NCBI RefSeq assembly: GCF_024648885.1
Contig: NZ_JANBBF010000011.1
Location: forward strand, 552,688 to 616,687
DNA: 64,000 nt
Direction of reading: 5' to 3'
DNA from: Prauserella salsuginis
Lineage (GTDB): Bacteria; Actinomycetota; Actinomycetes; Mycobacteriales; Pseudonocardiaceae
Below, in pieces: positions 8,149 through 16,647 of the stretch. The translations under genes and the position numbers were made by a program. Position 1 is the stretch's first letter. Each line of letters begins with the position of its first letter. The notes under the pieces were generated by a model. That model was given only the letters and a program-made list of their open reading frames with translations, searched no databases and had not been told where the DNA came from.

Positions 8149-9555
8149 ATGGCACAGCATGCGTATGACGTCGTGGTCATCGGAGCCGGTCCGGTCGGGG
8201 AGAACGCGGCCGCCCGTGCCGTGGGTGGCGGTCTGACCGTTGCCCTCGTCGATCACGAACGGTTCGGCGGGGAGTGTTCGTACTGGGCGTGTATCCCGAG
8301 TAAGGCGTTGTTGCGACCGGGAAATCTGCTCGCGGCGGTGCGGCGCATGCCGGGGGTCGACCACGACGGCGGGCTCGACCCGGCCGCGGTGTTCGCCCGC
8401 CGTGATGCGTTCACCAACGGCGGGGACGACAGTGCACAGGTCGACTGGGTCCGCAGTGCGGGTATCGAGCCGGTACGCGGGCACGCGCGGATCACCGGGG
8501 AGCGGGAGGTGACCGTCGGTGGTGACGTGTTCCACGCGCGGCAGGCCGTGATCGTGTGCACCGGCAGTGTGGTGCGGATGCCGTCGGTTGCGGGACTCGA
8601 GCAACTGCCCGGCGAGTTGGTGTGGACGTCGCGGGATGCGACCACGGCGTCGGCCGTGCCGAAGCGGCTGGCGGTGCTGGGTGGTGGTGTGGTCGGTACG
8701 GAGATGGCGCAGGCGTGGGCGCAGCTGGGCGCCGAGGTGCACCTGCTGATGACCGGACCGCGACCGCTGCCCGCCTACCCTGAGTTCGCCGGGGACGCGG
8801 TCGCCGACGGGCTCCGTTCCGCCGGTGTCCGGCTGTATCCGGACACCACAGCCGAACAGGTGTCCGAAGTGGATGGCGCAGACGTGGGTGCCGTGCGGAT
8901 CGCGCACAAGGGTGATGTCGTCGACGCCGACCGGCTGTTGATCGCCACGGGCCGCAAGCCTGCGACGGCGGAGCTCGGACTCGACGCCGTGGGACTGGAA
9001 CCGGGCGATCCGATGCCGGTCGACGACAACGGTCTCGTGTCCGGAGTGGACGGCGGCTGGCTGTACGCCGCCGGTGACGTCACCGGCCGTGCTCCGCTGA
9101 CGCACCAGGGCAAGTACCAGGCACGCATCGTCGGCGACGTCGTGGCTGCGGCGGCCCGCGGGGACACCGTGTACCGGTCGCCGTGGAGCTCCCACACCAC
9201 GACCGCCGACCACCACGCGGTGCCGCAGGTGGTGTTCACCGACCCCGAGGTGGCCTCGGTCGGCGTGCGCGAGCCCGCGGGAGCGGGACAGCGGGCCGTG
9301 GAACTGGACATCGCGGTCGCGGGATCCGCGCTCCAGGCCGACGACTACGCGGGCCGGTTGCGCGCGATCGTCGACACGCGGCGGGACGTGCTTCTCGGCA
9401 TGACGTTCGTCGGCCCCGACACCGCCGAGCTGTTGCACGGCGCCACGATCGCCATCGTCGGCGAGGTGCCGCTGCACCGGCTGTGGCACGCCGTGCCGGC
9501 ATTCCCGACCATCAGCGAGGTCTGGCTCCGGTTGCTGGAGGAGTACGGCCTGTGA
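8149..9555 (+). CDS. FAD-dependent pyridine nucleotide-disulfide oxidoreductase
   Basis: 468 residues, lipoamide dehydrogenase/mercuric reductase fold. The FAD motif VVIGAGPVGENAAARA is at the N-terminus. The redox pair is in GGECSYWACIPSK (C-x4-C, both cysteines kept). A second dinucleotide motif, AVLGGGVVGTEMAQAW, and the FAD-closing YAAGDVTGRAPL follow. The C-terminal dimerisation domain ends with HAVPAFPTISE, where the His-x-Glu pair activates the thiol. No lipoyl E2 gene adjoins, so the disulfide substrate is open. I chose the ATG at 8149, close to the FAD motif. Confidence 0.9.
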   Translation: MAQHAYDVVVIGAGPVGENAAARAVGGGLTVALVDHERFGGECSYWACIPSKALLRPGNLLAAVRRMPGVDHDGGLDPAAVFARRDAFTNGGDDSAQVDWVRSAGIEPVRGHARITGEREVTVGGDVFHARQAVIVCTGSVVRMPSVAGLEQLPGELVWTSRDATTASAVPKRLAVLGGGVVGTEMAQAWAQLGAEVHLLMTGPRPLPAYPEFAGDAVADGLRSAGVRLYPDTTAEQVSEVDGADVGAVRIAHKGDVVDADRLLIATGRKPATAELGLDAVGLEPGDPMPVDDNGLVSGVDGGWLYAAGDVTGRAPLTHQGKYQARIVGDVVAAAARGDTVYRSPWSSHTTTADHHAVPQVVFTDPEVASVGVREPAGAGQRAVELDIAVAGSALQADDYAGRLRAIVDTRRDVLLGMTFVGPDTAELLHGATIAIVGEVPLHRLWHAVPAFPTISEVWLRLLEEYGL

Positions 9556-9576
9556 CGGGGCCGCGGGTCGGCGCGT

Positions 9577-11430
9577 TCAGTCGTTGAGCTTCACCAGGCC
9601 GAGCGCGGCCTCGGCGGCTTCGGCGACCTCGGATGAGTCGTCCGAGGCGCGGTCCCGCGGCGACGCCAGCACGAGCCGCACCGTGGACCCTTCGAGATCG
9701 CTGACGTAGGCGGCGCCCGACCAGTCCGGTGCGGGCGGCGTCCACCGGCCGGATGCGGTCGCGAGGTCACGGATCGTGCCGGTGCCCGGGGTGTCGGCGA
9801 CCTGGAGGAATCGCTGCGCCGCCTGCTCGTCGGGGAAGGTGAGGGCGGCCACCGAGACGGCTACGTCGGTGCCACCGACCGTGGTGTCGAAACTGCCACG
9901 GCGCAGTTCCGTGCATCCGCCGTCGGCCAGTGCCACGCTCAGGTCGCCCACCGCATGCGCTGCGCACTCCTCGGTGAGCTGTGCCGCGCGCTGAGTGAAC
10001 TCCAACCCGCCCGCACGCATGCGGATCGGCTGGTGCTCCTCGTCCCCGCCGCCCATGACGCTGAACGTGATGATCACGACGAGGGCCACGACGAACACGG
10101 CACCGGCTGTGATCCACCGCCACGTCCGCGCCGACAATCGCCGCCACCAGGGCTGCCGCGCCGCGCCGACCCGCATCGGCGCCCCTCCGGCGGGAGCACC
10201 CGCGGCGGGCGCGGCCCGCGACCCCCGGTTCGCACCGGGCCGGGTGGTTCCGGTCTGCGTGGCCGCCGACTGTGTGGCTGCTGACTGTGTGGCTGCGGGC
10301 GGTCCGGACGGTTGAGCCTGCATGCCCGCCTGGGGCGGGTGCCCGGTCGGGGGCGCCGCCATCGGGAAAGGGACGGAGCCGGCGGTCCGCGCACCGGGCT
10401 GTGTCCCCGGTGCCGCCGCGGCCTGACGGCCGGCCGCCTGTTGCGCATCGGCGGGCGGAGCCGGTGCCGCCCGCCCGGGCGTGGCGGGCTGTGTGGGCGG
10501 CACCGTGGCGGGCGCGCTCGCCGCGGTCGGGGTGGCGGTGGTCGACGCCGTGGCCGGCGCGCCGCCGCCCGTGGCGGTCGGAGCCGTGGTGCTCGGGCTC
10601 GGGGCCGTGGTGCTGGGGGTCGGGGCCGGAGCCAGGGTGCCGGCACTTCCGTCCTGCCCGTGATCCCCCTGTCCGGCCGTCGCAGGTGCGGCCACACCGG
10701 CCACACCGGCCACACCGGCGGCGCCGGGCCACGCTGCGGCAGGCCACGCTGTGGCAGGCGAGGCTGTGGCAGGCGGTGACGTGGCAGGCGGTGTCGTGGC
10801 AGCCGAGGTCGTGGGGGCGAAACCCTCACCGGCGAGAGTGTCGTCGTCGAACTCGGTGTCGGGGGACAGTGCGGCGACGACGGCACGCGCCTGCTCGACC
10901 GTGAGCGGCTGCGGTGCGAAGGACAGGGAGACGATCGAGGCCAGCAGGCTCGTCGAGGTCGGATACACGATGCGGACCGGGCCGGAGAGTTCGTCGGCCG
11001 GCTGTTCGACGTGCTCGACGAACGGTCCCACGGCGATGATCGTCCCGACCGCGGTGCCGGGGGAGCCGACTGCCGTCCGGACTCGCTCCGCCACCCGGTC
11101 GGACACCGCCAGCGCCTCGGTGGAGGGGTTCCCCGCGTCCGAACCGGAGTCGTCGTCGCTGCGGGTGAGTGGCCAGTCGTCGGCCTTCCACACGCCGCGC
11201 AACGGCGCTTCCAGTCTGATGGCCGGATCGGGCAGGTCGACGCCGACGACGACCACGACGCCATGACCTGTGATGATCACCGCGTCGACCGGGGTGTCCG
11301 TCCCCGGAGGTTGCACACCGACCAAGCCGACTCCGCCGACCCTGTCGTCGCCGCGTCCGAGGGAGGTCAGCGCCGCACGGATGTCCGGCGAGATCTGCGC
11401 GGGACGGGTCGAGAACCGGACGAGTCGCAC
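9577..11430 (-). CDS. Large Pro/Ala-rich single-pass membrane protein
   Basis: 617 residues in three parts. Residues 1-195 are a folded cytoplasmic domain with strand-rich text (DAVIITGHGVVVVVGVDLP ... LEAPLRGVWKADDWPL) that loosely resembles a NERD (nuclease-related) domain; I cannot confirm catalytic residues. Residues 200-440 are low-complexity Ala/Pro/Thr. One membrane helix (WITAGAVFVVALVVIITFSVM) follows, then an outer domain of about 130 residues with two Cys. It converges with the oxidoreductase, 21 bp apart. The function is unknown; signalling or envelope sensing would fit the topology. Confidence 0.72.
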   Translation of the reverse strand: MRLVRFSTRPAQISPDIRAALTSLGRGDDRVGGVGLVGVQPPGTDTPVDAVIITGHGVVVVVGVDLPDPAIRLEAPLRGVWKADDWPLTRSDDDSGSDAGNPSTEALAVSDRVAERVRTAVGSPGTAVGTIIAVGPFVEHVEQPADELSGPVRIVYPTSTSLLASIVSLSFAPQPLTVEQARAVVAALSPDTEFDDDTLAGEGFAPTTSAATTPPATSPPATASPATAWPAAAWPGAAGVAGVAGVAAPATAGQGDHGQDGSAGTLAPAPTPSTTAPSPSTTAPTATGGGAPATASTTATPTAASAPATVPPTQPATPGRAAPAPPADAQQAAGRQAAAAPGTQPGARTAGSVPFPMAAPPTGHPPQAGMQAQPSGPPAATQSAATQSAATQTGTTRPGANRGSRAAPAAGAPAGGAPMRVGAARQPWWRRLSARTWRWITAGAVFVVALVVIITFSVMGGGDEEHQPIRMRAGGLEFTQRAAQLTEECAAHAVGDLSVALADGGCTELRRGSFDTTVGGTDVAVSVAALTFPDEQAAQRFLQVADTPGTGTIRDLATASGRWTPPAPDWSGAAYVSDLEGSTVRLVLASPRDRASDDSSEVAEAAEAALGLVKLND

Positions 11431-11663
11431 CCCTCATGCCTCCCTGCGCCTGGCGAACTGGCATCGGGAATCTACCGGCTCGCCGGGTGGGACGGGTCCA
11501 CCTGGCCCAGGTCGAGGTGTGAACTGTGGGGTCCGTGTGGCGCAATGGGCTCCTGCGGTGCAAAATGTGCGAGAGAAAACTGAAGCGGTGTTCATGCACT
11601 GGGCTCGGCGGGTTCGCGAGGTCGTAGGGGAAGACGCCCCTCGTCGAACAGCGGAGGTCAGCA

Positions 11664-12155
11664 GTGAGCACACGTGGCGTTGTGTACGTCCACTCGTCGC
11701 CGTCTGCGGTGTGTCCGCACGTCGAGTGGGCGATTTCAGGCACGCTCAGCACGCGTGCCGAGTTGCGCTGGACTGCGCAGCCTGCGGCACCCGGCCAGCT
11801 GCGCGCGGAATGCGAGTGGCGCGGTCCGGCGGGGACCGCGGGCAAGCTGGCCGGCGCGCTCAAGGCGTGGCCGATGGTCCGGTTCGAGATCACCGAGGAA
11901 CCCAGTCCGGGCGTCGATGGTCAACGTTTCTGTCACGTGCCCGGCCTGGGCCTGTGGCACGCACGTACCAGTGCCAACGGCGACATCGTGGTGCCCGAGG
12001 ACCAGCTGCGCAGCCTGGTCGCCAAGAGCCGCGCCTCCGAGCAGCTCGCGCACAAGATCGACGAATTGCTCGGGGCGGGCTGGGACGAGGCGCTCGAGCC
12101 GTTCCGGCACGCCGGGGACGGGGCACCGGTGACGTGGCTGCACCAGGTCGGCTGA
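11664..12155 (+). CDS. DUF3145 family protein
   Basis: 163 residues. The start GVVYVHSSPSAVCPHVEWA and the middle GLGLWHARTSANGDIVVPEDQL are characteristic of DUF3145, an actinobacterial family of unknown function. It has no signal peptide or membrane helix, so it is cytoplasmic. The GTG start at 11664 has GGAGG eight bases upstream. The 233-bp gap before it is AT-richer than the surroundings and probably holds its promoter. It lies near the fatty-acid synthesis block, which may be meaningful but is not proof of a role there. Confidence 0.85.
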   Translation: MSTRGVVYVHSSPSAVCPHVEWAISGTLSTRAELRWTAQPAAPGQLRAECEWRGPAGTAGKLAGALKAWPMVRFEITEEPSPGVDGQRFCHVPGLGLWHARTSANGDIVVPEDQLRSLVAKSRASEQLAHKIDELLGAGWDEALEPFRHAGDGAPVTWLHQVG

Positions 12156-12281
12156 TCGGTCGGACGGCCGGTCCGGTCGGCTGAGGGCGTTCGCCCGGGC
12201 GCGCCGCGGGCCCACGGGCCGGTGCGGCGTGGTCGGCCGTTCGCCGGGCACGAGGTGCCGTGAGAGCAGTAGTCTGGACCG

Positions 12282-12875
12282 GTGCCGACCACGTCTCTAC
12301 CGCACCGGCGCTGGCTGGTGCCGGTGCTCGTCGCGGTCGTGGCGCTGACTGTCGGGGGCGGACTCGTCGCACGGGAGGTGTACCAGTCGCCGTCCCGGAC
12401 GTCGCGGCCCGCGGCCCCGGCGACTTCCGCCGCACCGAACTCGGTGGAACCGGCCGATCAGCCCGGCCCCACGCGAGTGCAGCTCACGAGCGATGCGGCC
12501 GCCCATCCGGACGCCAAGGTCGTGCGTGGTGTGCTGCAGAACTATTTCGACGCCATCAACCGGCGTGACTACGACCTGTGGGTCACGACGGTCGTCGCCG
12601 AACGCGCCGCGCTGCAGAGCGAACAGGAGTGGCGGGAGAACTACCGCAGCACCCAGGACGGCAGTATCCGGGTGTATCGGATCGAAGCCGCACCCGACGA
12701 CGGGCTGACGGCGCTGCTCGGCTTCACAAGCCTGCAGGACGCCGCGGACGCGCCGGACGATCTGCAGTCCGACTGCATCCGCTGGCGCCTGGCGTTCCCG
12801 CTCACAAAGGCGGAAGGGGATTGGCGGATCGGCACGGTCCCGCCGGGGACGGTGCCGGAACAATCCCGCTGCTGA
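12282..12875 (+). CDS. Membrane-anchored NTF2-like protein
   Basis: 197 residues with a GTG start. An N-terminal helix (WLVPVLVAVVALTVGGGLVA, about residues 11-30) is followed by a Pro/Ala linker and an exported domain from about residue 78. The domain has the helix-then-curved-sheet pattern of NTF2/SnoaL-like proteins (VLQNYFDAINRRDYDLWVTTV, then WRLAFPLTKAEGDWRIGTV). Such domains in actinomycetes are usually non-catalytic binding pockets. The function is unknown. It converges with fabF across a hairpin. Confidence 0.75.
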   Translation: MPTTSLPHRRWLVPVLVAVVALTVGGGLVAREVYQSPSRTSRPAAPATSAAPNSVEPADQPGPTRVQLTSDAAAHPDAKVVRGVLQNYFDAINRRDYDLWVTTVVAERAALQSEQEWRENYRSTQDGSIRVYRIEAAPDDGLTALLGFTSLQDAADAPDDLQSDCIRWRLAFPLTKAEGDWRIGTVPPGTVPEQSRC

Positions 12876-12885
12876 CGCGGGCGCG

Positions 12886-12934
12886 CTGTCGGCTCGGACC
12901 AGCAATCCTCCGGACAACTGGCCCGAGCCGACAG
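12886..12934. terminator. Bidirectional hairpin terminator
   Basis: CTGTCGGCTCGG (12886-12897) and CCGAGCCGACAG (12923-12934) form a perfect 12-bp stem with a 25-nt loop, midway between the convergent ends at 12875 and 12957. There is no T-run, as is common in high-GC actinomycetes. Confidence 0.75.
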
Positions 12935-12956
12935 TCGGTGTTCAGACCATCGCCGT

Positions 12957-14204
12957 TCAGGCTGTGGTGAACAGCAGCGCGGTGTTGTGGCCGCCGAAGC
13001 CGAACGAGTTGCTGATCGCCGCCGACAGCGCCACCTTGCGCGGTTCGCCGGCGACGACGTCGAGCTCCACCTTCGGGTCGAGCTCGCCGAGGTTGAGGGT
13101 CGCCGGCACGATGCCGTGGTAGATCGACAGCAGCGTGGCGATGCCTTCGACCGCGCCCGCACCGCCGACCAGGTGGCCGAGCGCGCTCTTCGGTGCGGTC
13201 ACCACCGGGTGGTCGCCGAGCGCCGCACGGATGGCTGCGGCCTCGCCGACGTCGCCGACCACCGTCGACGTCGCGTGCGCGTTGACGTGCCCCACGTCGC
13301 GGGCGGTGATGCCGGCATGCTCGATGGCCTCGCGCATCGCCGCGATCTGGCCGATGCCGTCCGGGTGGTTGCCCGTGATGTGGTAGGCGTCCGACGTGAT
13401 GCCGGTGCCGGCGACCTTGCCGTACACGCGCGCTCCGCGCGCTTCGGCGTGGGCCGCGCTCTCCAGCACCACGACGCCCGCACCCTCGCCGAGCACGAAC
13501 CCGTCGCGGTCGACGTCGAACGGCCGTGAGGCGTGTTCCGGGTCGTCGTTGCGGGTCGACACGGTGCGCGCCTGTGCGAACCCCGCGATCGTGATCGGGT
13601 GGATGCACGCCTCGGCGCCACCGGCGACCACCACGTCGGCCTTGCCGGAGCGGATCATGTCGAAGGCCTTCGCGATACCTTCCGCGCCCGACGCGCACGC
13701 CGACGCGGGCGAATGCACGCCGGCACGGGCCCGGAGCTCGATGCCGACATGAGCGGCGGGCCCGTTCGGCATCAGCATCGGCACGGTCAGCGGCGACACC
13801 TTCCGCATGCCGTGCTGTTCGAGGTTGTCGTCCTGCTCGAGCAGCGTCACCGGACCGCCGATGCCGGTCCCGATCGACACGCCGAGCCGTTCCGGTTCGA
13901 CGTCCTCGCCGTCGTCGGACGGCAGGGCGAACCCTGCGTCCTCCCAGGCCTGCCACGCCGCGATGAGCGCGACCTGCTCACAGCGATCGAGCCGCCGGGC
14001 CCGCACGCGCGGGATCTTCTCGGTCGGCTCCTCGGCGAGGGTGGCGCCGATGCGGACCGGGAGATCGTAGGTCTCCGCCCAGTCCGTCTCGAGGGCGCGA
14101 ACGCCGCTGCGCCCGGCGAGCAGACCGTCCCAAGTGGACGTCACATCCGGTCCGAGCGGCGTGGTCGCACCGATACCGGTGATCACGACGTCGGTGTTGC
14201 TCAT
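12957..14204 (-). CDS. fabF: Beta-ketoacyl-ACP synthase II
   Basis: 415 residues, full length. It condenses malonyl-ACP with acyl-ACP to extend fatty acids. The thiolase-fold catalytic set is present: nucleophile Cys170 (SPASACASGAEG), His310 (VNAHATSTVVGD), Lys339 and His344 (KSALGHLVGGAGAVEG). The start ATG at 14204 lies behind GGGGAG. It is the last gene of fabD-fabH-acpP-fabF and sits 35 bp after acpP. It is equivalent to FabF of Streptomyces and KasA of mycobacteria. Confidence 0.96.
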   Translation of the reverse strand: MSNTDVVITGIGATTPLGPDVTSTWDGLLAGRSGVRALETDWAETYDLPVRIGATLAEEPTEKIPRVRARRLDRCEQVALIAAWQAWEDAGFALPSDDGEDVEPERLGVSIGTGIGGPVTLLEQDDNLEQHGMRKVSPLTVPMLMPNGPAAHVGIELRARAGVHSPASACASGAEGIAKAFDMIRSGKADVVVAGGAEACIHPITIAGFAQARTVSTRNDDPEHASRPFDVDRDGFVLGEGAGVVVLESAAHAEARGARVYGKVAGTGITSDAYHITGNHPDGIGQIAAMREAIEHAGITARDVGHVNAHATSTVVGDVGEAAAIRAALGDHPVVTAPKSALGHLVGGAGAVEGIATLLSIYHGIVPATLNLGELDPKVELDVVAGEPRKVALSAAISNSFGFGGHNTALLFTTA

Positions 14205-14239
14205 GTGGGGTCTCCCCGAGGTAGCCGGCCGAGTGGCGT

Positions 14240-14485
14240 TTACTTGGAGTTGGCGGCGACGTAGTCCACGGCGTCGCCGACCGTCTTCAGGTTCGCGAGT
14301 TCGTCGTCCGGGATCTTCACGCCGAAACGGTCCTCGGCCTGCACGGCGATCTCGACCATGGACAGCGAGTCGATGTCGAGGTCGTCCACGAACGACTTCT
14401 CGGCGGTCACGTCGTCCTTGGCGACACCGGCGACCTCCTCGACGATCTCGGCGAGTCCGGTCAGCAGCTCCGTCTTGTCAGCCAC
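14240..14485 (-). CDS. acpP: Acyl carrier protein
   Basis: 81 residues, acidic, with the phosphopantetheine site at Ser40 in DDLDIDSLSMVEI. It carries growing acyl chains between FabD, FabH, FabF and the reductases. The GTG start is behind AAAGGAA. The gene lies between fabH and fabF and, at this length, is the ordinary housekeeping ACP rather than the C-terminally extended mycobacterial AcpM. Confidence 0.97.
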   Translation of the reverse strand: MADKTELLTGLAEIVEEVAGVAKDDVTAEKSFVDDLDIDSLSMVEIAVQAEDRFGVKIPDDELANLKTVGDAVDYVAANSK

Positions 14486-14568
14486 TTTGGTGTTCCTTTC
14501 GTTGCTTGTGGATAGATGGTCGGGACGAACACTAACGGACCAGGCCGCTTCGTCGTCCGCGTTTCGGG

Positions 14569-15543
14569 TTAAGGGCAGATGAGGACCTGTCCCGCATACG
14601 ACAGACCGGCGCCGAAACCGACGGCCAGTACGACGTCGCCCGACGAGACGGTGCCCGCCGCGCGCATGTGGTCGAGCGCGAGGGGGATCGACGCCGACGA
14701 GGTGTTGCCGGAGTAGCGGATGTCGTCGGCGACCACCATGTCATCGCGCGCCCCCTGGGCCCGCAGCCGCTTGGCGATCGACTCGACGATGCGCAGGTTG
14801 GCCTGATGCGGGATCAGCACGTCCACATCGGATAGCGCGAGGCCCGCACGCTCGACGGCCTCCGTCGCGACGGGGGCGATCTGCGTGGTCGCCCAGCGGA
14901 ACACCGACTGTCCCTCCTGGAACAGGTACTTGTGTTCGCGCATGTAGATCATGTCGACCTGGTCGCCCGCGCTGCCCCACGACACCGGTCCGATGCCCGG
15001 TTCGTCCGACGGTCCGACCAGCGCCGCACCCGCACCGTCGGCGAAGATGATCGCCGTCGAGCGGTCGGCCGGGTCGACGACGTCGGTGAGCTTCTCGGCG
15101 CCGATGACCAGGACCTTGCCTGCCGAACCGCCGCGGATCAGGTCGGAGGCGAGCGCCAGCCCGTAGCAGAACCCGGCGCACGCGGCGTTGATGTCGAACG
15201 CGCCGGCACCCGCGATCCCGATCCGGTCGGCTACCTGAGCGGCCGCGTTGGGGATGGGGGAGGGCATCGTGCAGTTCGGCAGGATGACCGTGTCGACCTC
15301 GGAGGGGTCCGTGCCCGCGTCGGCGAGCGCCTTCGCTCCCGCGGTGACGGCCATGTCGACCAGTCGCTCGTCCTCGCTCGCGAAGCGGCGTTCCACGATG
15401 CCGACGCGCTCGCGGATCCACTGGTCGCTGGTGTCCATGTGCTGCGCGAGCTCGTCGTTGGTCACCGCCCGGTCGGGCTGCGTGCTGCCGATGCCGAGTA
15501 CGCGGGTCGCGGCGGGTCCCTGCCGGAGGGTCAGCGCGCTCAT
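14569..15543 (-). CDS. fabH: Beta-ketoacyl-ACP synthase III
   Basis: 324 residues. It starts fatty acid synthesis by condensing a short acyl-CoA with malonyl-ACP; in actinomycetes the primers include branched acyl-CoAs. Catalytic Cys122 (NAACAGFCYG), His246 (IPHQANLR) and Asn280 (YSGNTSSAS) are all present. The start codon overlaps the fabD stop by four bases, so the two genes are translationally coupled. The 83-bp gap to acpP has no evident terminator. Confidence 0.96.
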   Translation of the reverse strand: MSALTLRQGPAATRVLGIGSTQPDRAVTNDELAQHMDTSDQWIRERVGIVERRFASEDERLVDMAVTAGAKALADAGTDPSEVDTVILPNCTMPSPIPNAAAQVADRIGIAGAGAFDINAACAGFCYGLALASDLIRGGSAGKVLVIGAEKLTDVVDPADRSTAIIFADGAGAALVGPSDEPGIGPVSWGSAGDQVDMIYMREHKYLFQEGQSVFRWATTQIAPVATEAVERAGLALSDVDVLIPHQANLRIVESIAKRLRAQGARDDMVVADDIRYSGNTSSASIPLALDHMRAAGTVSSGDVVLAVGFGAGLSYAGQVLICP

Positions 15544-16445
15544 GCGGCGGGGTCCACGTCGTCGATGTCACCGGGCTTCTTGAGTGCGACCGTGGAGGTG
15601 ACGGTGCCCTTGAGTTCGCGGCGGACGAGACCGCTCAGCGTCCCCGCGGGCGGCAGTTCCGCGGTGGCGGTTACGCCGAGGCCGGTGAGGCCCCGCATCG
15701 TCAGGTCCCACCGCACCGGCTTCGTGACCTGCGCGACGAGGCGGTCCAGGTACTCGGCGCCGTCGGTGACGACGGCGCCGTCGGCGTTCGACAGCAGCGG
15801 CCGGGTGGGGTCGGCGGGGGAGAGGCTCGCGACGTGCTCCCGCAGCGTCTCCTCGGCCGGGGCCATGTACCGGGTGTGGAACGCGCCGGCCACCTGCAGC
15901 GGGCGCACCTTCGTGCCCGCCATCGGCTCGGCGACGATCGCCTCGATCGCCTCGGCCGAGCCGGACGCCACGATCTGGCCCGCCCCGTTGCGGTTGGCCG
16001 CTGCGAGGTCGTGGTCGGCCAGCCAGGCGACGACCTCGTCCGGGTCGCCCAGCATGACGGCCGCCATGCTGGTGGGCTCGAGCGCGCAGGCCTTGGCCAT
16101 CGCGGCGCCGCGTGCGGCCGCCAGCGCGACGGCCTCCTCCGCGGGGAACACACCGGCGATCGCGGCTGCGGCCAGCTCACCCACCGAGTGGCCGGCCACG
16201 GGCGCGTCGGAGGGTGTCTCGGGCAGGTACTCGGCGGCCAGCAGCGAGGCGGCCACGGTCAGCGGCTGGGTGATCGCGGTGTCGCGGATCTCCTCGGCGC
16301 CGGCCTCGGTGCCGAGGTGGACGAGGTCGAGGCCTGTCCTCTCGGACCACTCCTGTAGCCGCCGGCGGGCACCGTCGAGTTCGAGCCAGTCGTTGAGCAT
16401 GCCAGGGGATTGCGCACCCTGGCCCGGGCATAGCAGCGCGATCAC
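15540..16445 (-). CDS. fabD: Malonyl-CoA:ACP transacylase
   Basis: 301 residues from the GTG at 16445. It loads malonate from CoA onto ACP. The nucleophile is Ser87 in GHSVGELAAAA, with partner His190 in AGAFHTRYMAP, and the conserved PGQGAQSPGM loop begins at residue 7. I prefer the GTG at 16445 because family members start directly at the IALL-PGQG strand; a GTG at 16460 would add five residues. It is the first gene of the fab operon, 202 bp downstream of the fasR-like gene. Confidence 0.95.
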   Translation of the reverse strand: MIALLCPGQGAQSPGMLNDWLELDGARRRLQEWSERTGLDLVHLGTEAGAEEIRDTAITQPLTVAASLLAAEYLPETPSDAPVAGHSVGELAAAAIAGVFPAEEAVALAAARGAAMAKACALEPTSMAAVMLGDPDEVVAWLADHDLAAANRNGAGQIVASGSAEAIEAIVAEPMAGTKVRPLQVAGAFHTRYMAPAEETLREHVASLSPADPTRPLLSNADGAVVTDGAEYLDRLVAQVTKPVRWDLTMRGLTGLGVTATAELPPAGTLSGLVRRELKGTVTSTVALKKPGDIDDVDPAA

Positions 16446-16647
16446 GTCACCAGACAACACGCTGGCGGGTCGGTGCGGGGATGCCGACGCTTCACGAACT
16501 CGGGCCGCCTCGGTTGTGGGAAGCCTACAAACGTTTTCTGCGTCCGCCGTTGTCCTGCGAGATCACCTTGTCGGTTCTGCGCAGTTCGATCGTGGTCCGG
16601 GGCATGATCGTGATCGTTGTCACGGCACCCGGCGGGACGGTGGGCGG
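16446..16647 (-). promoter_or_regulatory. Upstream region of fabD
   Basis: A 202-bp gap between the fasR-like gene and fabD. It contains the only AT-rich patch nearby, with palindrome AAACGTTT at 16529-16536. By analogy with Streptomyces, where FasR activates the fab operon from this gap, the activator site and fabD promoter should lie here. I cannot assign -35/-10 boxes confidently. Confidence 0.35.

Noticed and set aside
6769..9489. A 906-codon minus-strand open frame, and plus-strand frames across the Lsr2-like tail
   Set aside because: They are frame shadows of the Lys/Ala repeat and the oxidoreductase; text is Arg/His/Asp-rich without domains and ribosome sites are missing.
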